From DATGKK01 sp035294725 (GTDB lineage: Bacteria; Actinomycetota; Acidimicrobiia; Acidimicrobiales; Bog-793), in assembly GCA_035294725.1 (NCBI GenBank), contig DATGKK010000021.1, forward strand, positions 1-34,008: DNA of 34,008 bases, read 5' to 3'. Position numbers and translations under genes: made by a program. Positions within the stretch are counted from its first letter, which is position 1. Each line of letters starts with the position of its first letter. Positions 6,738 through 14,226 of this stretch are shown in pieces. The notes beneath the pieces are model-generated. The model had not been told where the DNA came from. It ran no database searches and saw only the letters and a list, made by a program, of their open reading frames with translations.

Positions 6738-8885
6738 GTGGAGACCCACGTCATCGCCCCGGTCGAGCCCGAGGCGCCGTGCGAGCCGGTCGCCGCCGGC
6801 CCGCCGGTCGACCTTGCGAGCAGCGAGCGGTTCCTCAACCGGGAGCTGTCGTGGTGCGACTTCGCCGACCGGCTCCTCGACCTCGCCGAAGACCCGGGCG
6901 TCCCACTGCTCGAGCGGGTGAAGTTCGTCGCCATCTTCGCGAGCGGCATGGACGAGTTCTTCCAGGTCCGGGTGGCAGGGCTGAAGGACCAGATCGCGGC
7001 ACGGGTCCGGACCGGCTCCGCCGACGGCCGCAGCCCGGCCCAGCAGCTGAAGCTCGTCGGGGAGCGGTGCCGCGAGCTCGCGCGCCGGGAGGACGAGGTC
7101 GTCGTCGGCGCGCTCATCCCCGCCCTTCGCGAGGCGGGGGTCGAGATCGTCGGTTGGGAGGAGCTGGCGCCGTCCGAGCGCGAGCTGCTCCTCGAGCTGT
7201 TCGAGCGGGAGATCTTCCCGGTCCTCACGCCGCTTGCGGTGGACCCGGGCCACCCGTTCCCCTACATCACGAACCTCTCGCTCAACCTCGGCGTGCTCGT
7301 GGCCGACGACCGCACGGGCGAGCACCGCTTCGCACGGGTGAAGGTCCCGCCCTTGCTCCCGCGCTTTGTCCAGGTGGGGACGGCTCCCCGCTTCGTCGTG
7401 CTCGAGGAGCTCATCGCCGCCAACCTCGACCGGCTCTTCCCTCAGATGGCCCTCGGGGGGCACTGGGCCTTCCGGGTGACCCGCAACGCGGACCTCGCCC
7501 TCGAGGAGGGGGAGGCCGACGACCTCCTCGCGGCCGTCGAGGTCGAGCTGCGCCGGCGGCGCTTCGGGCGTGCCGTGCGCCTCGAGGTCGGCGGCGACAT
7601 GCCGGCCGACATCCTCGAGATGCTCCTCGAGGAGCTCGAGCTCAGCCCGGACGACGTCTACGAGACCGCCTCGCCGATCGACCTCTCCCAGCTCTGGGAG
7701 ATCCATGCCGTCGACCGGCCCGACCTCCACGACCCGCCCTGGGTCCCGATGACGCCGCCCCGGCTCGCGACGGCCGACGACGAGCCGGTCGACCTGTTCG
7801 CGGTGGTGCGCGAGCGGGACGTCCTCGTCCACCACCCCTACGACTCGTTCGCGAGCTCGGTCGAGGCGTTCGTGAACCAGGCCGCCGATGACCCGAAGGT
7901 GCTCGCCATCAAGCAGACCCTGTACCGGACCTCACGCGACACCGAGATCGTGGACGCCCTCATCCGCGCCGCCGAGCAGGGCAAGCAGGTGGCGGCGCTC
8001 GTGGAGCTGAAGGCCCGCTTCGACGAGCAGGCGAACATCTCCTGGGCCCGGCAGCTCGAGCAGGCGGGGGTGCACGTCGTCTACGGGCTCGTCGGCCTGA
8101 AGACCCACTCGAAGACCGCCCTTGTGATCCGGCGGGAGGACGACACGCTGCGGGGCTACTGCCACGTCGGGACGGGGAACTACAACTCGGGGACGGCGAG
8201 GGTCTACGAGGACCTCGGCCTGCTCTCGGCCGACCCGGAGCTCGCAGCGGACCTCACGGAGCTGTTCAACTACCTCACCGGCTACGCCCGCCAGCAGCGG
8301 CACCGGCGCATCATCACGGCGCCCCACGAGCTTCGCTCCTGGGTGCTCGGCCAGCTCGAGATCGAGGCCGAGCACGGCCCGGAGGGCAGGGCCACGGTGA
8401 AGGTCAACGGCCTCACCGACCCCGAGGTGATCGACCACCTCTACCGGGCGAGCCAGGCGGGTGTTCGCATCGAGCTCATCGTGAGGGGGCTCTGCGGCCT
8501 GCGCCCCGGGGTGCCGGGCCTCTCGGAGACGATCACGGTCCGCTCGATCGTCGGGCGCTTCCTCGAGCACTCCCGGATCTATCGCTTCGGCGCGCCGGGG
8601 AGCGAGCGGGGGGCGCGCTACTACATCGGGTCGGCCGACTTGATGGAGCGCAACCTCGACCGCCGCGTCGAGGCCCTCGCCCCGGTCCTCGACCCCGAGC
8701 TCCAGGCTCGCCTCGACGAGACGCTCGCGCTCAACCTCGCCGACGACACCAACGCCTGGGAGCTCGGCCCCGACGGCTCCTGGCGGCGCGTGGCGACCCG
8801 GAGCGGCGTGAGCACCCAGCGGCGCCTCCAGGAGCTCGCCCTCGAGCGGGCTCGTAAGCGGCGGTCCTCGGACGCCCCCGCCTAG
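6738..8885 (+). CDS. ppk1: Polyphosphate kinase 1
   Basis: Reversible transfer of the ATP gamma-phosphate to long-chain polyphosphate. At 715 residues it has the usual length. The N-terminal domain carries 'ERFLNRELSWCDFADRLLDLA' split over residues ~30-50, followed by the head domain and the two C-terminal phospholipase-D-like domains. Key residues: H457 in 'LKTHSKTALV' (equivalent of the E. coli autophosphorylated histidine), H476 in 'CHVGTGNYNSGTARVYEDL', and H611 in 'RFLEHSRIY'. 'SADLMERNLDRRVEALAPV' is also typical. It is followed after 12 bp by a ppx/GppA-type gene, forming a polyphosphate synthesis and breakdown pair. The start is GTG 6738, which has a -10 hexamer but no SD. Confidence 0.97.
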   Translation: METHVIAPVEPEAPCEPVAAGPPVDLASSERFLNRELSWCDFADRLLDLAEDPGVPLLERVKFVAIFASGMDEFFQVRVAGLKDQIAARVRTGSADGRSPAQQLKLVGERCRELARREDEVVVGALIPALREAGVEIVGWEELAPSERELLLELFEREIFPVLTPLAVDPGHPFPYITNLSLNLGVLVADDRTGEHRFARVKVPPLLPRFVQVGTAPRFVVLEELIAANLDRLFPQMALGGHWAFRVTRNADLALEEGEADDLLAAVEVELRRRRFGRAVRLEVGGDMPADILEMLLEELELSPDDVYETASPIDLSQLWEIHAVDRPDLHDPPWVPMTPPRLATADDEPVDLFAVVRERDVLVHHPYDSFASSVEAFVNQAADDPKVLAIKQTLYRTSRDTEIVDALIRAAEQGKQVAALVELKARFDEQANISWARQLEQAGVHVVYGLVGLKTHSKTALVIRREDDTLRGYCHVGTGNYNSGTARVYEDLGLLSADPELAADLTELFNYLTGYARQQRHRRIITAPHELRSWVLGQLEIEAEHGPEGRATVKVNGLTDPEVIDHLYRASQAGVRIELIVRGLCGLRPGVPGLSETITVRSIVGRFLEHSRIYRFGAPGSERGARYYIGSADLMERNLDRRVEALAPVLDPELQARLDETLALNLADDTNAWELGPDGSWRRVATRSGVSTQRRLQELALERARKRRSSDAPA

Positions 8886-8897
8886 AGCCCGGGACCG

Positions 8898-10484
8898 ATG
8901 CGCATCGCCGCCGCCGACCTCGGGTCCAACTCGTTCCACCTCCTCGTCGTCGAGACCCGCCCGGACGGCAGCTTCGTCCCGCTCGTGCGCGAGAAGGAGA
9001 TGCTGCGCCTCGGCGACGTCGTGGCGCGCGAGGGCCGGCTCACCGACGAGGCCGTGGAGTCGGCGATCGAGGTCGTGCGGCGCTTTCGCACCCTCGCTGA
9101 GGCGCAGGGCGCCGAGGAGCTCGTCGCCTACGGCACGGCCGCGCTGCGCGAGGCGGCGAACGGCCCCGAGGTGGCCGACCGCATCGAGGCGGAGACGGGA
9201 GTGCGGGTCCAGGTCGTGAACGGGATCCGAGAGGCCCAGCTCGTCTTCGAGGCGATCCGGGCGAGCGTCGTCATGGAGCCCTCGCCGGCGCTCTGCGCCG
9301 ATCTCGGCGGCGGCTCGCTCGAGCTCGCCGTCGGGGACCGCTTCGGCCTGCGCTACGCGACGAGCCTCCACCTCGGGGTCGGCCGGCTCACGGCCGAGCT
9401 CGTGCGCGCCGACCCCCCGACCCACAAGGACCGGGCGCGCCTGCGCCGGCGGGTCGACGAAGAGCTGAGCGACGTGCTCCCGGACCTGCTCGCCCGGGGC
9501 CCGCGCCAGCTGATCGGCTCCTCCGGCACCTTCCTTGCCATCGCCCGGGCCTCCGCCGCGCTGCGCGACGGCATCGTGCCGACCTCGGTGAACCAGCTCA
9601 CGGTCCCGATCAACGCCCTCGAGGACCTCGCCGAGCTCGTCTTCCGCCTCGGGGTCGAGGACCGGGCAGCCCTCCCGGGGATCGACGCCCGGCGCGCCGA
9701 GCTGCTGCCGGCCGGCGTCGTCGTGCTCGAGGGGCTGCTCGCGGCGACCGGGCTCGAGTCGCTCACGGTCTCCGAGTGGGCCCTTCGGGAGGGGATGGTC
9801 CTCCACGTGCTCAACCGGCACGACCGGGCAGACTTCTCCGATGACCCCCGGGCGATCCGCCGGGCCTCGGTGCTCTCGCTCTGCCGCCGGAGCCACTACC
9901 GCGAGCACCACGCCGCCGAGGTGGCCCGGATGGCGCTCCAGCTGTTCGACGGCACGACCCCCCTGCACGGGCTCTCGGGCGAGGACCGGGAGCTGCTCGA
10001 GCTGGCCGCGCTCCTCCACGACATCGGCGAGCACGTGAGCCGGGACGGCCACAGCCGCCACAGCGCCTACCTCATCGAGCACGGAGGGCTGCGCGGCTTC
10101 TCACCCGACGAGGTCCGGATCCTCACCTGCCTCGCCCGCTACCACACCCGGGGCCGGCCGCGCGAGAGCTTCCCCGCCTGGGACGCCCTCGCGCCCGAGG
10201 ACCGCCGGCGAGTGCTCGGCCTCCTCGCGCTCTTGCGGATCGCGGACGGTCTCGACGTGAGCCATGCCGACATCGTCGGCGAGATCACCGTGGAGCTCGA
10301 GGGGGCCCGGGCCGTGATCTCGGCGCCGGCGAGAGGCGAGGGGGAGCTCGAGGCCTGGATGTTCCACCGCAAGAGCGGGCTGTTCGAGGAGGCCTTCGGC
10401 CTCCCGGCCATCCTCGACCTGCGCCGCCGCCACCACGACGAGTTCGAGCCCGACCACCTCGAGGAGGTGGCCGGCCATGGCTGA
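8898..10484 (+). CDS. ppx: Exopolyphosphatase / guanosine pentaphosphate phosphohydrolase with HD domain (Ppx/GppA)
   Basis: 528 residues, two domains. Residues ~1-300 form the sugar-kinase/Hsp70-like Ppx/GppA core: phosphate loops 'AADLGSNSFHLLVVE' and 'CADLGGGSLELAV', catalytic-type glutamate in 'NGIREAQLVFEAIR', and 'GSSGTFLAIARA'. Residues ~320-510 form an HD-type helical domain with H374-D375 in 'LLHDIGEHVSRDGH', as in the long E. coli-type Ppx and GppA. The role is hydrolysis of terminal phosphates from polyphosphate and/or pppGpp; which one dominates cannot be told from sequence. It lies directly after ppk1, probably in the same transcript, and its end overlaps the next gene by ATGGCTGA (8 bp). 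The ATG at 8898 has no strong SD. Confidence 0.92.
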   Translation: MRIAAADLGSNSFHLLVVETRPDGSFVPLVREKEMLRLGDVVAREGRLTDEAVESAIEVVRRFRTLAEAQGAEELVAYGTAALREAANGPEVADRIEAETGVRVQVVNGIREAQLVFEAIRASVVMEPSPALCADLGGGSLELAVGDRFGLRYATSLHLGVGRLTAELVRADPPTHKDRARLRRRVDEELSDVLPDLLARGPRQLIGSSGTFLAIARASAALRDGIVPTSVNQLTVPINALEDLAELVFRLGVEDRAALPGIDARRAELLPAGVVVLEGLLAATGLESLTVSEWALREGMVLHVLNRHDRADFSDDPRAIRRASVLSLCRRSHYREHHAAEVARMALQLFDGTTPLHGLSGEDRELLELAALLHDIGEHVSRDGHSRHSAYLIEHGGLRGFSPDEVRILTCLARYHTRGRPRESFPAWDALAPEDRRRVLGLLALLRIADGLDVSHADIVGEITVELEGARAVISAPARGEGELEAWMFHRKSGLFEEAFGLPAILDLRRRHHDEFEPDHLEEVAGHG

Positions 10485-11343
10485 GGCCGACGTCCTCGTG
10501 CGCACTCGCATCGAGCGCTACCGCGCGCCTGCGGGGGACCCGGGCTGGTTCGGGCCCGACTCCATCGCCTGGCAGGTCCACGCCGACCTGCCCTCGATGC
10601 TCGTCGGGGGGCTCTGCGCGCTGATGCTGCAGACCCTGCACCCGAAGGTCATGCAGGGGGTCGAGGACCACTCCGGCTACCGCTCCGACCCCTTCGGCCG
10701 GCTCCAGCGGACGGCGGAGTTCATCGCGGGCACGACCTACGGGAGCGAGGGCCTGGCGGCCGAGCTCGTCGACCGGGTGCGCAGGATCCACACCGTGGTC
10801 GAGGGCGAGTCGCCGGCCGGGCCGTACCGGGCGAGCGATCCCGAGCTGCTCACCTACGTCCACGTCACCGAGGTGTGGAGCTTCCTCAGGGCGCACCAGC
10901 GGTACTCGGGCCACCTCCTGCTCGCCGATGAGAAGGACCGGTACCTCGAGGAGATGTCGATCGTGGCGCATCGCCTGGGAGCCGGGCCCGTGCCCGTGCG
11001 GACGGCCGCGGTCCGTGAGTACCTCCGGTCGGTGCGGCCGGTGCTTGAGGGCACGGCGCTCGCGCGCCGCACCGTGAGGTTCCTCACGAGCTCGCCCTTC
11101 GGCGATGCCGTGCTCCAGCGGTACGCCTACACGACGATCTGCGAGGCGGCGATCGACCTCCTCCCGGGCTGGGCCCGCACGGCGCTCGGCCTGTACCGCC
11201 CGGTCCCGGTGCGGGTCGCCCTCGTGCGCCCTGCCGCCGTGGGGCTCACCGCCGCCCTCCGGGCCGTAGTCGGCTCCTCGCCGATCCTCGCCGCGGCCAA
11301 AGAGCGGGCCGGTGCCCTTCCGCGGGAGGAGACGGCCTCCTAG
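10477..11343 (+). CDS. DUF2236 (MpaB/latex-clearing-protein-type oxygenase) family protein
   Basis: 288 residues of the DUF2236 family, which includes heme-dependent rubber oxygenase (latex-clearing protein) and fungal MpaB; the reaction of most bacterial members is unknown. Family-like stretches: 'LQTLHPKVMQGVEDHSGYR' (about 49-67), 'DPFGRLQRTAEFIAGTTYG' (~68-87), 'VRRIHTVVEG' and 'LLTYVHVTEVWSFLRAHQRY' (~125-145). The conserved histidines in these segments are those expected to matter for heme or metal binding. Two weakly hydrophobic stretches occur but there is no clear signal peptide. The ATG overlaps the ppx stop by 8 bp (ATGGCTGA), suggesting co-translation with the polyphosphate genes; no functional link is known. 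Confidence 0.85.
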   Translation: MAEADVLVRTRIERYRAPAGDPGWFGPDSIAWQVHADLPSMLVGGLCALMLQTLHPKVMQGVEDHSGYRSDPFGRLQRTAEFIAGTTYGSEGLAAELVDRVRRIHTVVEGESPAGPYRASDPELLTYVHVTEVWSFLRAHQRYSGHLLLADEKDRYLEEMSIVAHRLGAGPVPVRTAAVREYLRSVRPVLEGTALARRTVRFLTSSPFGDAVLQRYAYTTICEAAIDLLPGWARTALGLYRPVPVRVALVRPAAVGLTAALRAVVGSSPILAAAKERAGALPREETAS

Positions 11344-11392
11344 AGAAGGGGTTTGGCGAAGCTCAGTCAGGACGTGAGCACGAGGGGCGTCA

Positions 11393-11418
11393 TCTCTCTG
11401 TTGAGGCCAACAGAAAGA
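11393..11418 (+). terminator. Hairpin downstream of the DUF2236 gene
   Basis: TCTGTTG (11397-11403) pairs with CAACAGA (11408-11414) around the 4-nt loop AGGC. After one mismatch the stem continues for three more base pairs out to 11393/11418. It lies about 50 nt beyond the DUF2236 stop and is followed by an A-rich rather than T-rich run, so terminator function is plausible, not certain. Confidence 0.4.
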
Positions 11419-11439
11419 GAACAGGTCTCAGGCCAGGTC

Positions 11440-11675
11440 TCGAGAAGGGCCCGGCGTGACCTCCACCGCCGACGCCAGCAGCTCATCGAGCCGGTCTTCG
11501 GCCAGATCAAGACGTCCGGGGCATCCGAGGCTTGATGCGAAGAGGCGAAGCCGCCGGCGACTCGGAGTGGAAGCTCATCTGCGGCACCCACAATCTCCTC
11601 AAGCTCTACAGGCGCGCCCGGCTCGACCCGTCGACGGCCCCTTACAGCCGGACGGCGGTCGGGATCGCCTGCTGA
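11440..11675 (+). pseudogene. Degenerate IS1182-like transposase C-terminal fragment (frameshifted)
   Basis: Two frames together read like the C-terminus of an IS1182/IS5-superfamily DDE transposase. One frame gives 'RRRQQLIEPVFGQIK' (11458-11511); the other, from about 11517, gives 'RGIRGLMRRGEAAGDSEWKL' and then 'ICGTHNLLKLYRRAR', ending at TGA 11673-11675. The 'EPVFGQIK' and 'THNLLKL' pair is characteristic of this group. One missing base near 11512-11517 joins the frames. Upstream catalytic parts (DDE residues) are absent, so this is a dead relic. The exact start of the homologous part is uncertain. Confidence 0.72.
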
Positions 11676-11685
11676 GAGGCGACGC

Positions 11686-11722
11686 CGAGCGTCCGAAGCC
11701 GGCTTGGCGGTCGGACCCCTCG
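11686..11722. repeat. Imperfect inverted repeat beyond the transposase relic
   Basis: CGAG-c-GTCCGA (11686-11696) is mirrored by TCGGAC-cc-CTCG (11711-11722), giving ten paired bases with a small internal bulge. The 14-nt spacer begins within the 10-bp palindrome AAGCCGGCTT (11696-11705). It lies 11 bp after the relic's stop codon. It could be the terminator of the former element, one of its ends, or the terminator of the convergent agmatinase gene. Confidence 0.35.
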
Positions 11723-11851
11723 ACCAGGCCACCTCGCAGCGCCGGAGCTGTCCAGCTACCGGCGCATCCCTTCATCCTGATGCCTCACGCAACAGGCTCG
11801 GTACTTCACCGCTTTGCGCCTAGCAGCCGGGGCGCTCGCTGCCCGGCGTGC

Positions 11852-12895
11852 TCACCGGGTGCGGGTCGCCGGCGCCACGACCCGCCGGGGAGCGCCGCGG
11901 CGCACCGCGAGGCCGGCCAGCATCTCGAGCACCGCCCGGTGGGCGTTGTTCACCGTGAGCTCGGCCCAGTCGTAGGCCGGTGCCACCTCGACGACGTCCA
12001 TCGCCACGAGCGGAGTCTCGATCGCGAGCTTCCGCACGGCCCGCAGCAGGTCGGCGGGCGCGAGCCCTCCGGGCTCAGGGGTGCCCGTGCCCGGGGCGAA
12101 GCCCGGGTCGAGCACGTCGATGTCGAGGGAGAGGTAGACGCCGTCGGTGCCCTCGAGCGCCTCCGCCACGGCGTCCTCCATCACGGCCGGAAGCCCCCGC
12201 TCCCAGACCTCCTGCATGAGGTGCCAGCGCATCTGCTGGGCGCGCATCCACTCGAAGGTCTCCTCGGGCGGCCAGTAGCCGCGCAGCCCGACCTGGACGA
12301 AGTTGCGGCCCTCGATAGCGCCGGACTCGATGAGGCGGCGCATCGGCGTGCCGTGGCTCGCAAGATTGCCGTCGATCGAGTCCGCCGTGTCGGCATGGGC
12401 GTCGAAGTGGACGAGGCCGATCCGGCCCCAGCCCCTCGCCTCGGCCACGGCGGTCGCGGCCGGCCAGGTGATCGAGTGGTCGCCGCCGAGGATCACCGGG
12501 ATGATCTCGCGGCTCGCGATCTCGCCCACCCGCTCCCGGATGCTCGCGTGGCTCGCCTCGGCGAGCCCGTGCGGGCAGAGGGCGTCGCCGTAGTCCACCA
12601 CCTCGAGGTGCTCGAAGAGCTCGACGCCGAGGTCGAGGTGGTAGGTGCCCGGGCCGTAGGCGAGGGCGCGCAGCGCGCGGGGGCCGAACCTCGCCCCGGG
12701 CCGGTTCGTCGTCGAGTCGTCCCAGGGCGCCCCGACGACGGCCACGTCCGGGCGCCACCTGTCGAGCTGCTCAGGCTCGGTGAGGAGGGGCCGCTGGGCG
12801 AAGGTGGCCGGCCCGGAGTACGAGGGCCCCGACAGCTGCGCCGCCATTCCGGGCGGCAGCTGCCGCTCCAGCTCCTCCTCAGGCTCGTGGCTCAC
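11852..12895 (-). CDS. Agmatinase-family (arginase/agmatinase/formiminoglutamase) ureohydrolase
   Basis: 347-residue binuclear manganese hydrolase of the ureohydrolase superfamily; members release urea (or formamide) from guanidino substrates. Metal-binding motifs are complete: 'GGDHS' (137-141), 'DAHAD' (165-169) and 'SLDIDVLDP' (D258, D260), followed by 'GTGTPEPGG', which is typical of agmatinase-type members. The ~50-residue N-terminal extension before 'VVGAPWDD' is common in bacterial agmatinases. Substrate cannot be fixed: agmatine is the default guess, guanidinobutyrate or another guanidino acid is possible, and no polyamine gene is adjacent. The start is GTG 12895 on the minus strand, 42 bp after the upstream flippase-like gene. 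A weak -10-like TAACAA ends 6 nt before it. Confidence 0.88.
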   Translation of the reverse strand: MSHEPEEELERQLPPGMAAQLSGPSYSGPATFAQRPLLTEPEQLDRWRPDVAVVGAPWDDSTTNRPGARFGPRALRALAYGPGTYHLDLGVELFEHLEVVDYGDALCPHGLAEASHASIRERVGEIASREIIPVILGGDHSITWPAATAVAEARGWGRIGLVHFDAHADTADSIDGNLASHGTPMRRLIESGAIEGRNFVQVGLRGYWPPEETFEWMRAQQMRWHLMQEVWERGLPAVMEDAVAEALEGTDGVYLSLDIDVLDPGFAPGTGTPEPGGLAPADLLRAVRKLAIETPLVAMDVVEVAPAYDWAELTVNNAHRAVLEMLAGLAVRRGAPRRVVAPATRTR

Positions 12896-12937
12896 GGGCC
12901 GTTGTTAGCACAGCCGTCCCGCCGCATCGAGCCCGGA

Positions 12938-14140
12938 TCACTCGCCTGCGCGGGCCTGCTCGCGCCGCTCGAAGGGCGCGTGGACGAGCCGGCTCTGCTC
13001 GAAGGCCTCGTCCCCGATCGGCTCGCGAGCCTCGAGGGCCATCTCGCCGAGCATCCGCCGCTGCTCGCGGACCGAGGCTCCCCGCCCGACGCGCAGCGAG
13101 ACGTAGCTCGCCGCGCCGACCGGGATCGGGAGCCAGAAGTTGTAGAGACGCCAGGCGAGCACGGCCAGCAGGGCGATCGCAGAGGGCACGCCGAACCCCC
13201 GCAGCACGAAGGCCGTCGCCGCCTCCACCGGGCCGAGGCCGCCGGGCGTGAGCGGGATGGCGGCGAGCACATTGCCGACCCCGTACGCGACGAGGAGGAC
13301 AACGGGGTCGAGCACCTGGTGGAACGCGCTCAGGCAGATCCACAGGCAGGCAGCGTCGAGGAGCCAGTTCGCCGTCGCCCAGAGCACCCCCCGGGCCAGC
13401 AGGCGGCGGTCCGACCCGAGCGCCCGCAGCCGCTCGTTCACCCTCACCACGAACTGCTCCGTCGCCGCCTCGGTGAGGAAGGGGAGGCGGCGGGCGAGAG
13501 CGCGAAGCACCCGCCTCGCCCACGACTGGCCGCGCGTGAAGGCGTAGACGAGGCCCGCCGCGAGCGAGAGCAGGACGGTGCCGACGGCGGCGATCTCGAT
13601 GTACAGACCGGCCGACTCGTGGTGGGAATGGCCCGTCGCGAGCTCGATCGGGATGGAGACGACGAGGGCGCTCCACAACAGCACGTTGAGCACGACGGCG
13701 GAACCGATCCCCTGGGTGGCGGCGGCGAAGCCGACGTCGGTGCCCTTCACGCCGTTCGTCGTCATGAGCCGGTAGCCAAGGCCCGTCCCGCCGGCCGTCC
13801 CGCCCGGGAGGATGTGGCTCACCCCGAGCGCCGACATGTTGATGCGGAGGACCTTCGAGAAGCTGAGCGCACCGGGGGGCAGCACGACGAGGGTGAGGCG
13901 GGCGTAGGCGAGCTGGGCCGCCACCTCGAGGAGGAAGGCGACGACGAGAAGGGCGACGTTGACCTGCTCGATCGCGTGGAGCGACTTCCGGGCGACCACG
14001 AGGTCGGGGATGACGAGGTACTCGACGACGAGGAGGAGCACGAACAGCGTGAGGCCGTGCCGGGCGAGCCGGGGGATGCGGAGCCGCCTGCGCCGGCGCG
14101 CCGTCCCGGCCGGCGCGGGCAGCATCTCCTCCTTCGCCAT
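12938..14140 (-). CDS. Lysylphosphatidylglycerol-synthase-TM / flippase-like membrane protein (UPF0104)
   Basis: 400-residue polytopic protein with about eight hydrophobic helices after a basic N-terminus, matching the LPG_synthase_TM/AglD-like family (the flippase half of MprF and relatives). Diagnostic stretches are 'GGTAGGTGLGYRLMTTNGV' and, near the C-terminus, 'IPLTPGGLGPVEAATAFVL' followed by 'RLYNFWLPIPVG'. No aminoacyltransferase domain is fused, so lysine transfer to lipid is unlikely; lipid or lipid-linked-sugar movement is the usual guess. The frame is open back to 14272, but ATG 14140 is preferred because 'MAKEEMLPAPAG' leads into the basic, then hydrophobic, start. It is divergent from the AI-2E-type permease and upstream of the agmatinase gene. 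Confidence 0.82.
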   Translation of the reverse strand: MAKEEMLPAPAGTARRRRRLRIPRLARHGLTLFVLLLVVEYLVIPDLVVARKSLHAIEQVNVALLVVAFLLEVAAQLAYARLTLVVLPPGALSFSKVLRINMSALGVSHILPGGTAGGTGLGYRLMTTNGVKGTDVGFAAATQGIGSAVVLNVLLWSALVVSIPIELATGHSHHESAGLYIEIAAVGTVLLSLAAGLVYAFTRGQSWARRVLRALARRLPFLTEAATEQFVVRVNERLRALGSDRRLLARGVLWATANWLLDAACLWICLSAFHQVLDPVVLLVAYGVGNVLAAIPLTPGGLGPVEAATAFVLRGFGVPSAIALLAVLAWRLYNFWLPIPVGAASYVSLRVGRGASVREQRRMLGEMALEAREPIGDEAFEQSRLVHAPFERREQARAGE

Positions 14141-14146
14141 CGCACC

Positions 14147-14152
14147 ATGGTT
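14147..14152 (-). promoter_or_regulatory. Weak -10-like hexamer AACCAT for the flippase-like gene
   Basis: On the minus strand AACCAT ends 6 nt before ATG 14140. It keeps the A at position 2 and T at position 6 of the TANNNT pattern but lacks the first T. It is reported only because the spacing fits the other genes. Confidence 0.3.
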
Positions 14153-14226
14153 GCAGGAGCGCGCCGGTGCCGGGCGGAACTCGCCGGATGCGCAGCGCGG
14201 GGCCGAAGTTGGGCTTGACTTGTGAG

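Larger units (their letters stand above)
11344..11851. other. 508-bp gene-poor region with a transposase relic
   Basis: This is the only stretch over 300 bp without an intact gene. It holds a hairpin near 11400, a frameshifted fragment of a transposase C-terminus (11440-11675), an imperfect inverted repeat (11686-11722), and about 130 bp before the agmatinase stop in which I see nothing recognisable. A+T content looks higher in places than in the flanking genes. No complete terminal inverted repeats or target-site duplication could be identified. Confidence 0.7.

Noticed and set aside
8883..8888. TAGAGC at the ppk1 stop as a -10 element for ppx
   Set aside because: It lacks the T at position 6 and the spacer to ATG 8898 is 9 nt, outside the 6-8 nt range of the others. 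Co-transcription with ppk1 is more likely.
12938..14140. Calling the flippase-like gene mprF
   Set aside because: Only the transmembrane part is present; the cytosolic aminoacyl-transferase domain that defines MprF function is missing.
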